Assembly: GCA_027450005.1 (NCBI GenBank)
Contig: DAIDKO010000081.1
Location: forward strand, 1-47,029
Direction of reading: 5' to 3'
DNA: 47,029 bases
Source: Rhodanobacter sp.
Lineage (GTDB): Bacteria; Pseudomonadota; Gammaproteobacteria; Xanthomonadales; Rhodanobacteraceae
A program made the position numbers and the translations under genes. Of the stretch, positions 1-12,429 are shown piece by piece. Below the pieces are notes generated by a model. The model saw only the letters and a program-made list of their open reading frames with translations. It ran no database searches and was not told where the DNA came from. Each line of letters begins with the position of its first letter. The stretch's first letter is position 1.

Positions 1-580
1 GGATCTTGCCACCCAGCTTCTGGAACTTGGCCGGGTCGCGCAGGAACTCGACCAGCTCGCCGACTTCCTCCTTGGCCTCGTCGCAACCGGCCACGTCGCT
101 AAAGTTGACCTTGATCTGGTCCTCGCCCTGCAGCTTGGCACGCGAGCGGCCAAAGCTCATCGCGCCACGGCCGCCGCCACCGGACTGCATCTGCCGCATG
201 AACCAGATGAGCACGCCGGCAAACACCAGGATCGGCAGCCAGCTCACCAGCAGGCCGATCAGCGAAAAACTCTCGGCAGGATCCTGGCGTACTTCGACGC
301 CCTTTTCCTGCATCCGCTTCACCACCGCATTGGTGGAGAAGCCAAGCATCGGGGCTACGGTACGGTAGCTGGAGCCGTCCTTCAGCTTGCCGCTGATCGT
401 GGCCGGCTGATCCGCACTGATCACCGCGCTGGAAACGTTGCCGTTTTCCACGCTCTGCGCGAAGGCGCTGTAGGCCATGTTGGACGACCCACCACCGTGC
501 GGGTCGAAGCTCTGGAAGACGGTGAACAACACCACCGCGATAATTACCCAGAGCAACACTTGTTTTGCTGTTTCGTTCAT
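1..580 (-). CDS. ftsH: ATP-dependent zinc metalloprotease FtsH, N-terminal part (runs off window start)
   Basis: FtsH is a membrane-anchored AAA+ protease that degrades unassembled membrane proteins and regulators such as LpxC. About 193 N-terminal residues are present. They begin MNETAKQVLLW and carry a first membrane helix at about residues 8-22, a periplasmic domain, a second helix near residues 126-145 (LLVSWLPILVFAGVLIWFM), and then a glycine-rich linker. The entry to the AAA domain follows, with NFSDVAGCDEAKEEV, which is typical of FtsH. The Walker motifs and the HEXXH zinc site lie outside the window. The start codon at 580 overlaps the rlmE stop codon as ATGA, so the two genes are probably co-transcribed and translationally coupled, as in many gammaproteobacteria. 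The call is secure; only the truncation limits it. Confidence 0.96.
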   Translation of the reverse strand, partial: MNETAKQVLLWVIIAVVLFTVFQSFDPHGGGSSNMAYSAFAQSVENGNVSSAVISADQPATISGKLKDGSSYRTVAPMLGFSTNAVVKRMQEKGVEVRQDPAESFSLIGLLVSWLPILVFAGVLIWFMRQMQSGGGGRGAMSFGRSRAKLQGEDQIKVNFSDVAGCDEAKEEVGELVEFLRDPAKFQKLGGKI

Positions 581-1227
581 GCGCGGTTCCCGCCCGGTTG
601 CGCCGCGGCGGCCTTGCGGCCGGTCGCCAGTGCGTATACCTCGCGCGAACGTGCGCGCGAGGCCTTTGGTTTACGCATCGTCACGCGCGAAAACTCTGCG
701 CGCAAGCTGCGTAGGTAATCGTCGAAGCCCGCGCCCTGAAACAACTTGATCAGGAACGCCCCCCCCGGCTTGAGCCACTGCCGGGAGAAGTCCAGCGCCA
801 ACTCGGCCAAGGCCATCGCACGGATTTGGTCAGCCAAGGCCACCCCACTCATATTGGGGGCCATGTCGGACAGCACAAGATCCAGCCTCTGCCCATCCAG
901 CCGCGCCTCCAGCTCCCGCACCACGCTCTCTTCACGGAAGTCACCCTGCAGGAAGTCCACCCCGGCGATACCCGGCATCGGCAGGATATCCAGCGCGAAC
1001 ACCTTGCCGCTGTCGCCTAGGCGCTGGCGTACCAACTGCGACCAGCCGCCCGGTGCGGCGCCAAGGTCCACCACGGCCATGCCCGGCTTGAGCAATCGGT
1101 CGCGATCGATCAGCTCTTCCAGCTTGTAGACAGCGCGCGAACGCACGCCTTCGGCCTGCGCCTTCTTCACGTAAACGTCATTGAAATGTTCGCGCAGCCA
1201 GCCGGCGCTGCTCTTGCTGCGGCTCAT
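577..1227 (-). CDS. rlmE: 23S rRNA (uridine2552-2'-O)-methyltransferase RlmE
   Basis: RlmE (RrmJ/FtsJ) methylates the 2'-OH of U2552 in the A loop of 23S rRNA, using S-adenosylmethionine during 50S maturation. The 216-residue product has the SAM-binding motif VDLGAAPGGWSQ at residues 53-64. The K-D-K-E catalytic set is complete: K35 (VYKLEE), D121 (LSDMAPNMSG), K161 (LIKLFQG) and E196 (SREVYALA). These sit exactly three residues before the E. coli positions, so the length and start are well supported. The gene is divergent from yhbY across 75 bases and runs into ftsH with a 4-base ATGA overlap. Confidence 0.97.
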   Translation of the reverse strand: MSRSKSSAGWLREHFNDVYVKKAQAEGVRSRAVYKLEELIDRDRLLKPGMAVVDLGAAPGGWSQLVRQRLGDSGKVFALDILPMPGIAGVDFLQGDFREESVVRELEARLDGQRLDLVLSDMAPNMSGVALADQIRAMALAELALDFSRQWLKPGGAFLIKLFQGAGFDDYLRSLRAEFSRVTMRKPKASRARSREVYALATGRKAAAAQPGGNRA

Positions 1228-1302
1228 GGAACGGTATCGCTACAGGGGGTGGTGGCGCATGATACCCTTTGCGGCCCACTCCTCGCGAATCGAAGCTGCC
1301 GC

Positions 1303-1599
1303 ATGGCCCTCTCCCCATCGCAGACCCGTTACCTGCGCAGCCTTTCCCATGGCCTGAACCCAGTCATCCTGCTTGGCAACAAGGGCGCCAGCGAAGCCGT
1401 GGTCAAGGAACTGGGCTCGGCGCTGGAGATCCATGAACTGGTCAAGGTGAAGCTTTCCGGCGGTGACAAGGAAGAGCGTCAGGCGCAGCTCGATACCCTG
1501 CTGGCCGGTACCGGCGCCGAAGCCGTTCAGCAAATCGGCCATGTCGCCGTGTTGTTCCGCCGCAATGCGGACGAACCGAAGATCGCGCTGCCGCGCTGA
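1303..1599 (+). CDS. yhbY: YhbY family RNA-binding protein (CRM domain)
   Basis: This is a small RNA-binding protein of the CRM/YhbY fold, associated with pre-50S ribosomal particles. The chosen start gives 98 residues beginning MALSPSQTRYLRS, close to the usual length of about 97. The family signature loop appears as LLGNKGASEAVVKEL, near residues 24-38. The reading frame stays open upstream to 1186, but the extra residues have no family character and would overlap the rlmE coding region, so ATG 1303 is preferred. It is divergent from rlmE, an arrangement found in many proteobacteria and consistent with a role in ribosome assembly. The next gene starts 12 bases after its stop. Confidence 0.93.
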   Translation: MALSPSQTRYLRSLSHGLNPVILLGNKGASEAVVKELGSALEIHELVKVKLSGGDKEERQAQLDTLLAGTGAEAVQQIGHVAVLFRRNADEPKIALPR

Positions 1600-1611
1600 G
1601 GGCCTGCGCTG

Positions 1612-1992
1612 ATGGATCTGTCGCTCGACCGGCCCGAGGGTTACCTGTACGTACGGAGCGTCGGCGAGAACGGCATCACCCTGATCGACCGCGAACTCAC
1701 CGACAGCTTCCTGCTGGCGCCCGACTGCGCCGTGGAGCATTGGCCGGTGCATGAAGTCGGCGCGCTCGGCGCCGATCACATCGGCGCCCTGCTCGACCTG
1801 CAACCGGAACTGGTACTGCTGGGCACCGGCGTGCGCCAGGCATTCCCTCCCGCGGCCTTCATGGCCAGCTTCCTGCGCAAGGGCATCGGCATCGAGGCGA
1901 TGGACAACGCCGCCGCCGCCCGCACCTACAACCTGTTGGCCGGCGAAGGGCGACGCGTGGTCGCCGCATTCATTCTTCGCGCTGGCCGTTGA
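1612..1992 (+). CDS. Mth938-like domain protein (DUF498/COG3737)
   Basis: The 126-residue protein matches the Mth938/Xcc1710-like family, related to the mitochondrial complex I assembly factor NDUFAF3. Its bacterial biochemical function is not established. The recognisable core is the segment PELVLLGTGVRQAFPP (about residues 64-79), followed by GIGIEAMDNAAAARTYNLL (about 92-110). No signal peptide or membrane segment is visible, so it should be cytoplasmic. It follows yhbY by 12 bases and probably shares its transcript. It converges with nlpD, whose stop lies 40 bases downstream. The family call is confident, the function unknown. Confidence 0.85.
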   Translation: MDLSLDRPEGYLYVRSVGENGITLIDRELTDSFLLAPDCAVEHWPVHEVGALGADHIGALLDLQPELVLLGTGVRQAFPPAAFMASFLRKGIGIEAMDNAAAARTYNLLAGEGRRVVAAFILRAGR

Positions 1993-2032
1993 GCGCAAGG
2001 CGCTAACCAAGCACTGCCCGGCACAGCCCGCC

Positions 2033-2977
2033 TTACCTCGCGGGCAGGTAGCTCATTGGATCGACCGGGTTGCCATCCTTGCGGACCTGGAAGCTCAACT
2101 CCACGCGCGACGCGCCGCTGGAGCCCATCTTGGCAATCACCTGGCCGGCGCTGACGCGCTGCCCCTCCGTCACCAGGCGCTTGCTGTTGTGGCCATACGC
2201 CGACAGCAGGCTGTCGTTGTGCTTGATGATGACCAACTCGCCGTAGCCGACCAGGCCATTGCCGCTGTAAACCACCACACCATCGGCCGCGGCGCGCACG
2301 GGATCGCCGGCTTTGCCGGCGATTTCGATGCCCGGCACCGCATCGCCGGGCGTGAAGCGCTTGATGACCTGGCCATCGGCGGGCCAGCGCCAGGTAACGC
2401 CTCCGGCCTGGTGCGAACCGCCGCTCGCAGCCAGAGGCTTCGGGGCTGGCGACGGCGTGGCCGGCAGGGACTCGCCCGCCACCGGCACGACGGTGCTGGC
2501 CGGCGCGGCCGGCAGGGCGGCCGCCGCGCGCCGTGGCGCAGCCTCTGTGGATGGAGCCGCCGCGGTGGAGGGCGGCACCGGCACCGGTGCGTTCTCGAAT
2601 ACCGGCGCCGTCGGACCCGGTGACCTGCCAGATGGAATGGAGGTGCGCGTATGGCCGACTCCAGCAACCGCCACGCCGCCAGTTGGCGGCGACAGGCGCA
2701 GCTTCTGGCCCGGCCAGATCGTGTAAGGCGCGGCAATGCCGTTCCACTTCGCCAGATCGCGGAAATCCACGCCGTTGCGGAAGGCGATCGAATACATCGT
2801 GTCGCCCTCCGCCACCACGTAGCTGCCGCCAGGAACCGGCGTGCGCGCCTTGGCAGGCGCATGCGCTGCGGCGGCGACATAGCTCCGTTGCCCCGAGGCC
2901 GGCTGCACCACTACGGTGCTGCAGGCGGACAGCACGGGCAATGCGGCAACAAGCAAGAAGGAAAGGTATCGGTTCAT
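2033..2977 (-). CDS. nlpD: LysM/M23-domain lipoprotein NlpD-like (amidase activator)
   Basis: This is probably the outer-membrane lipoprotein that activates the cell-wall amidase AmiC at the division septum. Starting at ATG 2977, the 314-residue product has a lipoprotein signal with lipobox LSAC (MNRYLSFLLVAALPVLSAC). A LysM domain follows (YVVAEGDTMYSIAFRNGVDF), then a Pro/Ala-rich linker, and a C-terminal LytM/M23 domain from about residue 195. The zinc-binding residues of active M23 peptidases are missing. Where the HxxxD motif is expected there is PGIEIAGKAG, and the HLHFE position reads VELSFQVRKDG. This degeneracy is the hallmark of NlpD/EnvC activators rather than peptidases. A start at 3013 would place 12 residues before the signal peptide and is less likely. 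It lies downstream of the broken yqaA, in the surE-pcm direction. Confidence 0.9.
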   Translation of the reverse strand: MNRYLSFLLVAALPVLSACSTVVVQPASGQRSYVAAAAHAPAKARTPVPGGSYVVAEGDTMYSIAFRNGVDFRDLAKWNGIAAPYTIWPGQKLRLSPPTGGVAVAGVGHTRTSIPSGRSPGPTAPVFENAPVPVPPSTAAAPSTEAAPRRAAAALPAAPASTVVPVAGESLPATPSPAPKPLAASGGSHQAGGVTWRWPADGQVIKRFTPGDAVPGIEIAGKAGDPVRAAADGVVVYSGNGLVGYGELVIIKHNDSLLSAYGHNSKRLVTEGQRVSAGQVIAKMGSSGASRVELSFQVRKDGNPVDPMSYLPAR

Positions 2978-3020
2978 GCGCGCCAGCATAGCGAGGCCAC
3001 CCTGTATTTTCATGCGTCGC

Positions 3021-3629
3021 TCAATGCCGCCAAAACCACCAGGCCGACAGCAGGCCCAGCAACGCCAACAAAATCCAGCCGATCCACTCGATATACCTGT
3101 GCATCGGTTGCTCGGCGCGCTCGCCGACCAGACGGATCAGCAGTGCCAGCAACCACACGCGCTTGCCGTGCCCCAACGCCACGCACCCGAGGAAGGGCAG
3201 CACCGGTACGCCCACGATGCCCGCGGCCCAGCTCACGAATTTCATCGAAACCACTGGCTGCAACGCTACCAGCAACAGCACGCCGAACAGACCCCAGCGG
3301 TGCTGCGCCATCTGCAGGCGCAAGCCCTGCACGCCTTGTTCGATCGGCGCGAGTAGGTGCAGTGCACCCGGCATCGGCTTCATAACCTCGAAGGCCCAGT
3401 GGCCCAGCAGATAGCCGACCAGCGCGCCAAGTAGCGAGGACGCGACGCTGAGATTGGCTTAGAAAAACGCTTGCTGCCGCTTATCCAGCATCATCGGCGC
3501 CAGCATCACGTCTGGCATGACCGGAAAAGCGAAGGCCTCCACGAAGCTCAGCCTGCACAGCTAGCGGGTCGCATGGGGATGTCGCGCCCACGCCAGGGCG
3601 TGGGCGTATAGCTTCCCGAACAAGCGTAT
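3021..3629 (-). pseudogene. yqaA: yqaA family membrane protein, inactivated
   Basis: In a single minus-strand frame this region encodes most of a YqaA (DedA/SNARE-associated-like) membrane protein, a gene usually found between pcm and nlpD in xanthomonads. Three lesions are visible. The expected ATG is ATA at 3629-3627, followed by RLFGKLYAHALAWARHP. A TAG stop sits at 3563-3561, just before LCRLSFVEAFAFPV. A TAA stop sits at 3461-3459, just before ANLSVASSLLGALVGYLLG. No frameshift is needed. The remaining open part, from 3383 to 3021, could give only a 120-residue C-terminal fragment with two or three helices. Both stops fall where family members I recall carry tyrosine, so TAC-to-stop changes are plausible. 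The loss of the start is inferred from the TAATA junction with pcm, which would be TAATG in the intact form. Confidence 0.85.
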
Positions 3630-4324
3630 TAGCCGATGCCGCCGAGCAATGGCACGAAGCTGACCGCCCCGAGTTCCTCTTGCACGAAATCGCCTTGCCC
3701 GTCGCCGCGCAGGCGGATCAGCACCTGGCTGCTCGGCGAACCCACCGGCGCCACCAGCACGCCGGTGGGCCTTAGCTGTTCAAGGATGCGGGTGGGGATG
3801 CTGTCGCCCGCGGCGGTAAGGATGACAGCGTCGAACGGTGCCTCGTCGGCCCAGCCCAGCTTGCCGTCGTCATGGCGCGAGCGGATGTTAGCGATACCGA
3901 GCTGGCGGAGGCGGCGCCGCGCCTGACGCAGCAGTTCCTCGATGCGCTCCACCGTGAAGACCTGCTCCACCAGCGCCGCCAGTACTACCGCCTGGTAACC
4001 CGACCCGGTGCCGATCTCCAGCACCCGCCCGGGCTTTTCCTTGCGCTCGTCGAAGTGCTCGAGCAACGCCTCAGTCATCCGCGCCACCACCCAGGGTTGC
4101 GAGATGGTCTGGCCGTGGCCGATCGGCAACGCGGTGTTCTCGTAGGCGCGCGAATGCAGCGCCTGGTCGATGAAGTGGTGGCGAGGCACGTTGCGGATCA
4201 CGTCGATCACCCGTGCATCGTGCAAGCCGCTTTCCTTAAGCTGCGCGGCGAGCCGGTCACGCGCGCGCTGCGAGGTCATGCCCTCGCCTTTCAATGCCGA
4301 TGGGGGCAGCGTATGCATGTTCAT
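3629..4324 (-). CDS. pcm: Protein-L-isoaspartate O-methyltransferase
   Basis: Pcm methylates L-isoaspartyl residues in aged proteins with S-adenosylmethionine and so starts their repair. The 231-residue protein carries the family signature LPIGHGQTISQPWVVARM (about residues 66-83) and the SAM-binding loop LEIGTGSGYQ (102-111). The ending EELGAVSFVPLLGG is also characteristic. An internal ATG at residue 16 (MTSQRARDRLAAQL) is an alternative start that would match the common family length better. The annotated start lies three bases after the surE stop, and surE-pcm is a classic pair. Its TAA stop abuts the broken yqaA start. Confidence 0.96.
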   Translation of the reverse strand: MNMHTLPPSALKGEGMTSQRARDRLAAQLKESGLHDARVIDVIRNVPRHHFIDQALHSRAYENTALPIGHGQTISQPWVVARMTEALLEHFDERKEKPGRVLEIGTGSGYQAVVLAALVEQVFTVERIEELLRQARRRLRQLGIANIRSRHDDGKLGWADEAPFDAVILTAAGDSIPTRILEQLRPTGVLVAPVGSPSSQVLIRLRGDGQGDFVQEELGAVSFVPLLGGIG

Positions 4325-4327
4325 CGC

Positions 4328-5116
4328 TCAGGCCGCCTTGTGGCCGGGGGCGGCCATGTCGTCGCCCAGCGACTGCACCCAGCTGCTGACCTTCTCAAGC
4401 GCCTGGTAACGGGTGAGGTCGACGTGGATAGGCGTGATCGAGACATAGCCGCGACGCACCGCGTCGAAATCGGTGCCGGGACCAGCGTCATCCACTTCGC
4501 CCGCCGGGCCGATCCACCATATCGCGCGGCCGCGCGGATCGGTCTGCGCGATGCACGGTTCCGCACGATGCCGGCGTCCCAGCCGCGTGACCTCGAAACC
4601 GCGGATATCCGCCCATGGCCGGTCCGGAACGTTGATGTTGAGTATGGTGTCGGCCGGCAGCGGATCCACCAGCAACCTGCGCATCACCAGCAGTACCGCA
4701 TTCGCCGCCGAGTCGTAATGCTCGCCGCGATGGTCCGTGCTGACCAGCGACACCGCGATGGCCGGCAGGCCGAGGAAGCGGCCTTCCATCGCCGCCGAGA
4801 CTGTGCCCGAATAGATCACGTCGTCGCCGAGATTGGCCGAGTTGTTAATGCCGGACACCACGATGTCAGGCTCCTCGTCCAGCAGCCCTGACAGCGCAAG
4901 GTGCACGCAGTCCGTTGGCGTGCCCGCCACGCGGTAGCGACCGTCCTCCATGCGCAGCACGCGCAGCGGCGCGTCCAGGGTCAGCGAGTTGCTGGCGCCG
5001 GAACGGTCGCGGTCGGGCGCCACCACCGTCACCTCGCCCACTTCGCGCAAATGCGTGGCCAGTACCCGGATACCCCGCGCATCCACGCCGTCATCGTTGC
5101 TGACAAGAACTCGCAT
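4328..5116 (-). CDS. surE: 5'/3'-nucleotidase SurE
   Basis: SurE is a metal-dependent survival protein that dephosphorylates nucleoside monophosphates and short polyphosphates in the cytoplasm. The 262-residue product starts with [10 protein letters not shown]; Asp8 and Asp9 are the expected metal ligands. It continues with [12 protein letters not shown], which supplies the conserved serine, and [20 protein letters not shown], which supplies the asparagine ligand. Length agrees with the family. It is the first gene of the surE-pcm-(yqaA)-nlpD block and is divergent from the Smr gene across 132 bases. Confidence 0.97.
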   Translation of the reverse strand: MRVLVSNDDGVDARGIRVLATHLREVGEVTVVAPDRDRSGASNSLTLDAPLRVLRMEDGRYRVAGTPTDCVHLALSGLLDEEPDIVVSGINNSANLGDDVIYSGTVSAAMEGRFLGLPAIAVSLVSTDHRGEHYDSAANAVLLVMRRLLVDPLPADTILNINVPDRPWADIRGFEVTRLGRRHRAEPCIAQTDPRGRAIWWIGPAGEVDDAGPGTDFDAVRRGYVSITPIHVDLTRYQALEKVSSWVQSLGDDMAAPGHKAA

Positions 5117-5212
5117 GCTGATCCGTATCGTGTCGACCGCGACGCATCGCCCATCGGCGTGCGCTCCCTACAATCGTTCGAGTTTAGCCGAGCAAATCCA
5201 TCGTTTCACGAA

Positions 5213-5249
5213 TTCGGCATCGGAGCCGGCGCTTGCTAGCATCGGCACA
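5213..5249 (+). promoter_or_regulatory. Candidate promoter giving a leaderless smr transcript
   Basis: TAGCAT at 5236-5241 resembles a -10 element. The hexamer 17 bases upstream, TTCGGC at 5213-5218, is a poor -35. Transcription would be expected to start at about 5248-5249, on or beside the ATG at 5249. No Shine-Dalgarno sequence precedes that ATG. A leaderless mRNA is therefore plausible but not shown. Confidence 0.35.
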
Positions 5250-5794
5250 TGAAGCGCCGCCCGCCTGCCGCGATCAGCGAAGAAGATGCCCGCCTGTTCC
5301 GCGAGGCCATTGGCGAGGTGCGCCACATCGAGGCACACGCCGTGGCCCCGGCCGCACCCAGGCCGTCACCGCAACCGCGCATGTTCGAAGCCGACGAGGC
5401 TGCCGTGTCCGGCGAACTGCTGGTGATGGCCTTCGACCCGGCCACGCTGGAAGTGGGCGAAGAACTGGGCTACCTGCGCGACGGCTATCCACCGAGACTG
5501 CTGCGCCAGTTGAAGCGCGGCCAGTTCAGCGTGCAGGACGAAATCGACCTGCACCAGATGAACGCCGCCGCCGCGCAAGCCTGCATCGTCGACTTCCTCG
5601 CCGAGGCGAAACACCACGGCCTGCGCTGTGTGCGCATCATCCACGGCAAAGGCCTGCGTTCGAAAGCCGCCGGCCCGGTGCTGAAAGCGCTCACCGACCG
5701 TCTGCTTCGGCGACGCGACGACGTGATCGCGTTCGCCTCTGCACGCCCGGCGCAAGGCGGCACGGGGGCCGTGGTCGTACTGCTGAGGAACTGA
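5249..5794 (+). CDS. Smr-domain protein (Smr/MutS2-type nuclease domain)
   Basis: The 181-residue protein ends in a complete Smr domain, from about residue 98. The domain has the DLHQMNAAAAQA motif, the core IIHGKGLRSKA near residues 130-140, and the closing GGTGAVVVLLRN. Smr domains are small endonuclease or nucleic-acid-binding modules; the stand-alone SmrB acts on mRNA of collided ribosomes. Whether this copy is SmrA- or SmrB-like cannot be settled here, although the N-terminal half (residues 1-95, with FDPATLEVGEELGYLRDGY) resembles proteobacterial stand-alone Smr proteins. It is divergent from surE and converges on truD with 26 bases between stops. A -10-like box lies almost on the start codon. 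Confidence 0.9.
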   Translation: MKRRPPAAISEEDARLFREAIGEVRHIEAHAVAPAAPRPSPQPRMFEADEAAVSGELLVMAFDPATLEVGEELGYLRDGYPPRLLRQLKRGQFSVQDEIDLHQMNAAAAQACIVDFLAEAKHHGLRCVRIIHGKGLRSKAAGPVLKALTDRLLRRRDDVIAFASARPAQGGTGAVVVLLRN

Positions 5795-5820
5795 GCCGGG
5801 CCGGTGCGCCCGTCATCCGG

Positions 5821-6846
5821 TCACGCGGCCGGCGACGACGCCACTTCCCGCGCCACCACGGTGGCGTAAGCCCCGGCCGGCAACTCGAACGACATCTCCA
5901 GCACGTCCTCGGCGGGCCAGCGCCAGCGTAGGTCCTTCGGCAGCAGGCGCAGCGGTCGGCGCTCCTGGTCCATGCGCGCGGCGGCGATGCCTTGGGCAAG
6001 GTCCGCGTGGGCGGCGGCGATCTCGCGCTCCAGCGCGCCCGCCTCGCCCGCCGCCGGCGGCTCGCCCTGCCCCCACAACGGGCCGGAAGGATGGATGTCG
6101 CCATGCGCCAGGCGCTCGGCCAGCAGGTCGCTGTATGGCTCCGGCCCGAACCACGAGCGCGAACCGGCCAACGACCAGATTTCGCCGTCCAGCGGTGCGT
6201 CCCACGTGCCGCGCTCGACACGGGCCGCAAGCACGCTGTTGAAGATCTGCGAACGTGCGGCGGACAGGAGGAAGCCACGCTTGTCGCGGTCGACCCGGCG
6301 CCCCGCGAACATCGCACGCGCCTGGTCCAGGTTGCCGCCTTCGCGGCCGAAGCGTTGCTCGCCGAAATAATTGGGCACGCCCCGGGCGGCGATGGCGGCC
6401 AGTGCCTGCTCGGCGCGCCCGCGCTCGCCCTGCACCTCGCGCAGCGTCAGCACGAAACGGTTGCCGCGCAGGGCGCCGCGCTTGAGCTTGCGACCATGAC
6501 GCGTGGCGGCCAGCACCCTCACGTTGTCGTGTGGGAAGGCCAACCAGTCGGGATCGGGCTTGCCGGCGAGCTGCACGGTGAAGGCCTGGCGGGTGATCGC
6601 GTGCCGATCCTTCAGGCCGGCGTAGCCCACCGCCAGCGGCGGCACGCTGGCGAATTTCGCCAGCTCCCGCGCCAGCCAGTCGGTGTTGGCGCCGCGCTTT
6701 TCCACCCACAGCAGGGCGTGCTCGCCGCTGCCGTCAGCGTCGTAGCCCAGGATTTCCTCAACGAGGAAATCTTCATGGGTAACACGAAGGCGTGCCGTCA
6801 AAGGCGGGACGGTGCCATGGGCGAAGGGAAGTTCTTGGTCTGTCAT
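5821..6846 (-). CDS. truD: tRNA pseudouridine(13) synthase TruD
   Basis: TruD converts U13 of tRNA-Glu to pseudouridine. In the 341-residue product the catalytic aspartate is Asp80 within YAGLKDRHAITRQ, the same number as in E. coli. The family motif NYFGEQRFGREGGNLDQA is also present, and RGNRFVLTLRE marks the region near the inserted TRUD domain. The length is normal for the family. It starts 12 bases after the ispF stop and is the last gene of the pyrG-to-truD minus-strand run. The pairing with ispF and ispD is common in gammaproteobacteria. Confidence 0.97.
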   Translation of the reverse strand: MTDQELPFAHGTVPPLTARLRVTHEDFLVEEILGYDADGSGEHALLWVEKRGANTDWLARELAKFASVPPLAVGYAGLKDRHAITRQAFTVQLAGKPDPDWLAFPHDNVRVLAATRHGRKLKRGALRGNRFVLTLREVQGERGRAEQALAAIAARGVPNYFGEQRFGREGGNLDQARAMFAGRRVDRDKRGFLLSAARSQIFNSVLAARVERGTWDAPLDGEIWSLAGSRSWFGPEPYSDLLAERLAHGDIHPSGPLWGQGEPPAAGEAGALEREIAAAHADLAQGIAAARMDQERRPLRLLPKDLRWRWPAEDVLEMSFELPAGAYATVVAREVASSPAA

Positions 6847-6858
6847 TGAACCGAGGTT

Positions 6859-7338
6859 TTAGCCTTGGATCAGCAACACACAGGCCTGAGCGGCGATGCC
6901 TTCGCCGCGGCCGGTGAAGCCGAGCTTTTCGGTGGTGGTGGCCTTGATGCTGATCTGGTCGAGCCGGCAGCCGAGGTCGACGGCGAGGTTCTCGCGCATG
7001 GCTTGCGCGTGCGGGCCGACCTTGGGGGATTCGCAGATCACGGTGACGTCGGCGTTGCCTAGCGCATAACCGCGTTGGGCCATGTGCGAAGCAGCGTGAC
7101 GCAGGAACTGGCGGCTGTCGGCGTCGCGCCAGCGTTCGTCGGCGGGCGGAAAGTGCTTGCCGATGTCGCCCAGCGCCAGCGCGCCGAAGATGGCGTCGCA
7201 CAGTGCGTGGATCGCCACGTCGCCATCGGAATGCGCAATGAGGCCGCGCGCGTGGGGAATGCGCACGCCGCCGAGGGTCACATGGTCGCCCTCGCCGAAG
7301 GCGTGCACGTCGAAACCGTTGCCGATGCGGAAGCTCAT
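6859..7338 (-). CDS. ispF: 2-C-methyl-D-erythritol 2,4-cyclodiphosphate synthase
   Basis: IspF makes the cyclic diphosphate of the MEP isoprenoid pathway. The 159-residue protein begins [14 protein letters not shown], which carries the metal ligands Asp and His of the DVH motif. It continues with [21 protein letters not shown], and ends with [19 protein letters not shown], the region that contacts the CMP moiety. The frame is open further upstream, but ATG 7338 overlaps the ispD stop codon as ATGA and gives the exact family length. Coupled expression with ispD is likely. Confidence 0.97.
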   Translation of the reverse strand: MSFRIGNGFDVHAFGEGDHVTLGGVRIPHARGLIAHSDGDVAIHALCDAIFGALALGDIGKHFPPADERWRDADSRQFLRHAASHMAQRGYALGNADVTVICESPKVGPHAQAMRENLAVDLGCRLDQISIKATTTEKLGFTGRGEGIAAQACVLLIQG

Positions 7339-8027
7339 GCCGTCCTCGGTAGCAGGAATTCGGCGAGCGCGAGATCCGCCGCCGTGGTGACCTTGATGTT
7401 GTCTTCGGCGCCTTCGACCAGCCGCGGGCGGAAGCCGGCCAGCTCCATCGCCATCGCCTCGTCGCTGACCGCGCGGCCAGCATGCGACACGGCACGCAGC
7501 GCGGAGACGAGCTCGCCGCGACGGAACATCTGCGGCGTGAACGCACGCCAACGCTGATCGCGCGGTTCGGTGGCCACGCTGACGTCGCCTGCGCCGGCGC
7601 GCTTGAGCGTATCGCGCAGCGGCGCGCCCAGCAGGCCGCCATCCGCCGCCGAGGCAAGTTCGATCAGGCGTGCGATGTCGGCGCCGCGCACGCAAGGGCG
7701 CGCGGCGTCGTGCACCAGCACGAAATCGGCCCCACCCACCTCGGGAGGCAGGGACTCAATGCCAGCCAGCACCGAATCGCTGCGCTCTGCACCGCCGATG
7801 GCGGTGCGGACGGGTTTGCCGTGCAGGGCCTCGATGCCGGGCCAGAGCTCGTCCTGCGCGCCGAGCACCACCATCAAGCCGGCGATGCGCGGATGCGCGG
7901 CCAGCCGCTCCAGCGTATGCGCGATCAGCGGCTTGCCGGCCAGCGGCAAGTATTGCTTGGGGCAATCCGCACCCATCCGCATGCCGCGCCCGGCCGCCGG
8001 AACGACGCACCACAAGGCCCGGCTCAC
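7335..8027 (-). CDS. ispD: 2-C-methyl-D-erythritol 4-phosphate cytidylyltransferase
   Basis: IspD activates methylerythritol 4-phosphate with CTP in the MEP pathway. The 230-residue product carries the nucleotide-binding loop [12 protein letters not shown] close to its N-terminus, [13 protein letters not shown], and the substrate-site motif [11 protein letters not shown]. The start is taken as GTG 8027, because it overlaps the ftsB stop codon as GTGA and puts the P-loop at the normal distance from the N-terminus. No ATG fits. The 3' end overlaps ispF by four bases. Confidence 0.96.
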   Translation of the reverse strand: MSRALWCVVPAAGRGMRMGADCPKQYLPLAGKPLIAHTLERLAAHPRIAGLMVVLGAQDELWPGIEALHGKPVRTAIGGAERSDSVLAGIESLPPEVGGADFVLVHDAARPCVRGADIARLIELASAADGGLLGAPLRDTLKRAGAGDVSVATEPRDQRWRAFTPQMFRRGELVSALRAVSHAGRAVSDEAMAMELAGFRPRLVEGAEDNIKVTTAADLALAEFLLPRTA

Positions 8028-8377
8028 CGCACGACGACGCCGGTCACGGCGCCGACGGGCCTGGCCGGCGGCGGCAGCGGCAGCGTACTGCTCGCGCCCG
8101 CCGGCTGGTTGTCCACCTGGTAAAACACCTCGCCGGGCTTGATCAGGCCCAGGCCGGTGCGCGCGCGCGCCTCGATGGCCTGGTTGCCGTGCTTGAGGTC
8201 GGCCACGTCGGCCGCCAGCGCCTGATTGCGCTGTTGCAGGCGATCGTTCTCGTCGGCCTGCTTCTTGATGGCCGCGCGCAGGCCGTCCACCTCGCGCACG
8301 CCACCGTGCGCGGACCACAGTTTCACCTGAAGCCCGATCAGCAACAGCAACAGGACGAGGGCTATCCAACGCAGCAT
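8024..8377 (-). CDS. ftsB: Cell division protein FtsB
   Basis: FtsB is a small bitopic divisome protein that forms a complex with FtsL and FtsQ and helps activate septal peptidoglycan synthesis. The 117-residue product has a short cytoplasmic start, a single membrane helix (WIALVLLLLLIGLQVKLW, residues 4-21), and a coiled-coil stretch at about 30-70 (AIKKQADENDRLQQRNQAL). The conserved motif ARTGLGLIKPGEVFYQV follows. A Pro/Val-rich tail makes it slightly longer than the E. coli protein. It lies between eno and ispD, which is the standard place for ftsB. Confidence 0.93.
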   Translation of the reverse strand: MLRWIALVLLLLLIGLQVKLWSAHGGVREVDGLRAAIKKQADENDRLQQRNQALAADVADLKHGNQAIEARARTGLGLIKPGEVFYQVDNQPAGASSTLPLPPPARPVGAVTGVVVR

Positions 8378-8395
8378 GGACGATGCGTATCCTCG

Positions 8396-12429
<4,034 letters not shown>

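Noticed and set aside
2033..2977. An active M23 peptidase
   Set aside because: The zinc-ligand motifs HxxxD and HxH are replaced, so an amidase activator fits better.
3021..3383. A separate 120-residue membrane protein gene
   Set aside because: It is the C-terminal remnant of the broken yqaA. The same frame continues upstream through two stops with matching family sequence, and no ribosome binding site precedes its ATG.
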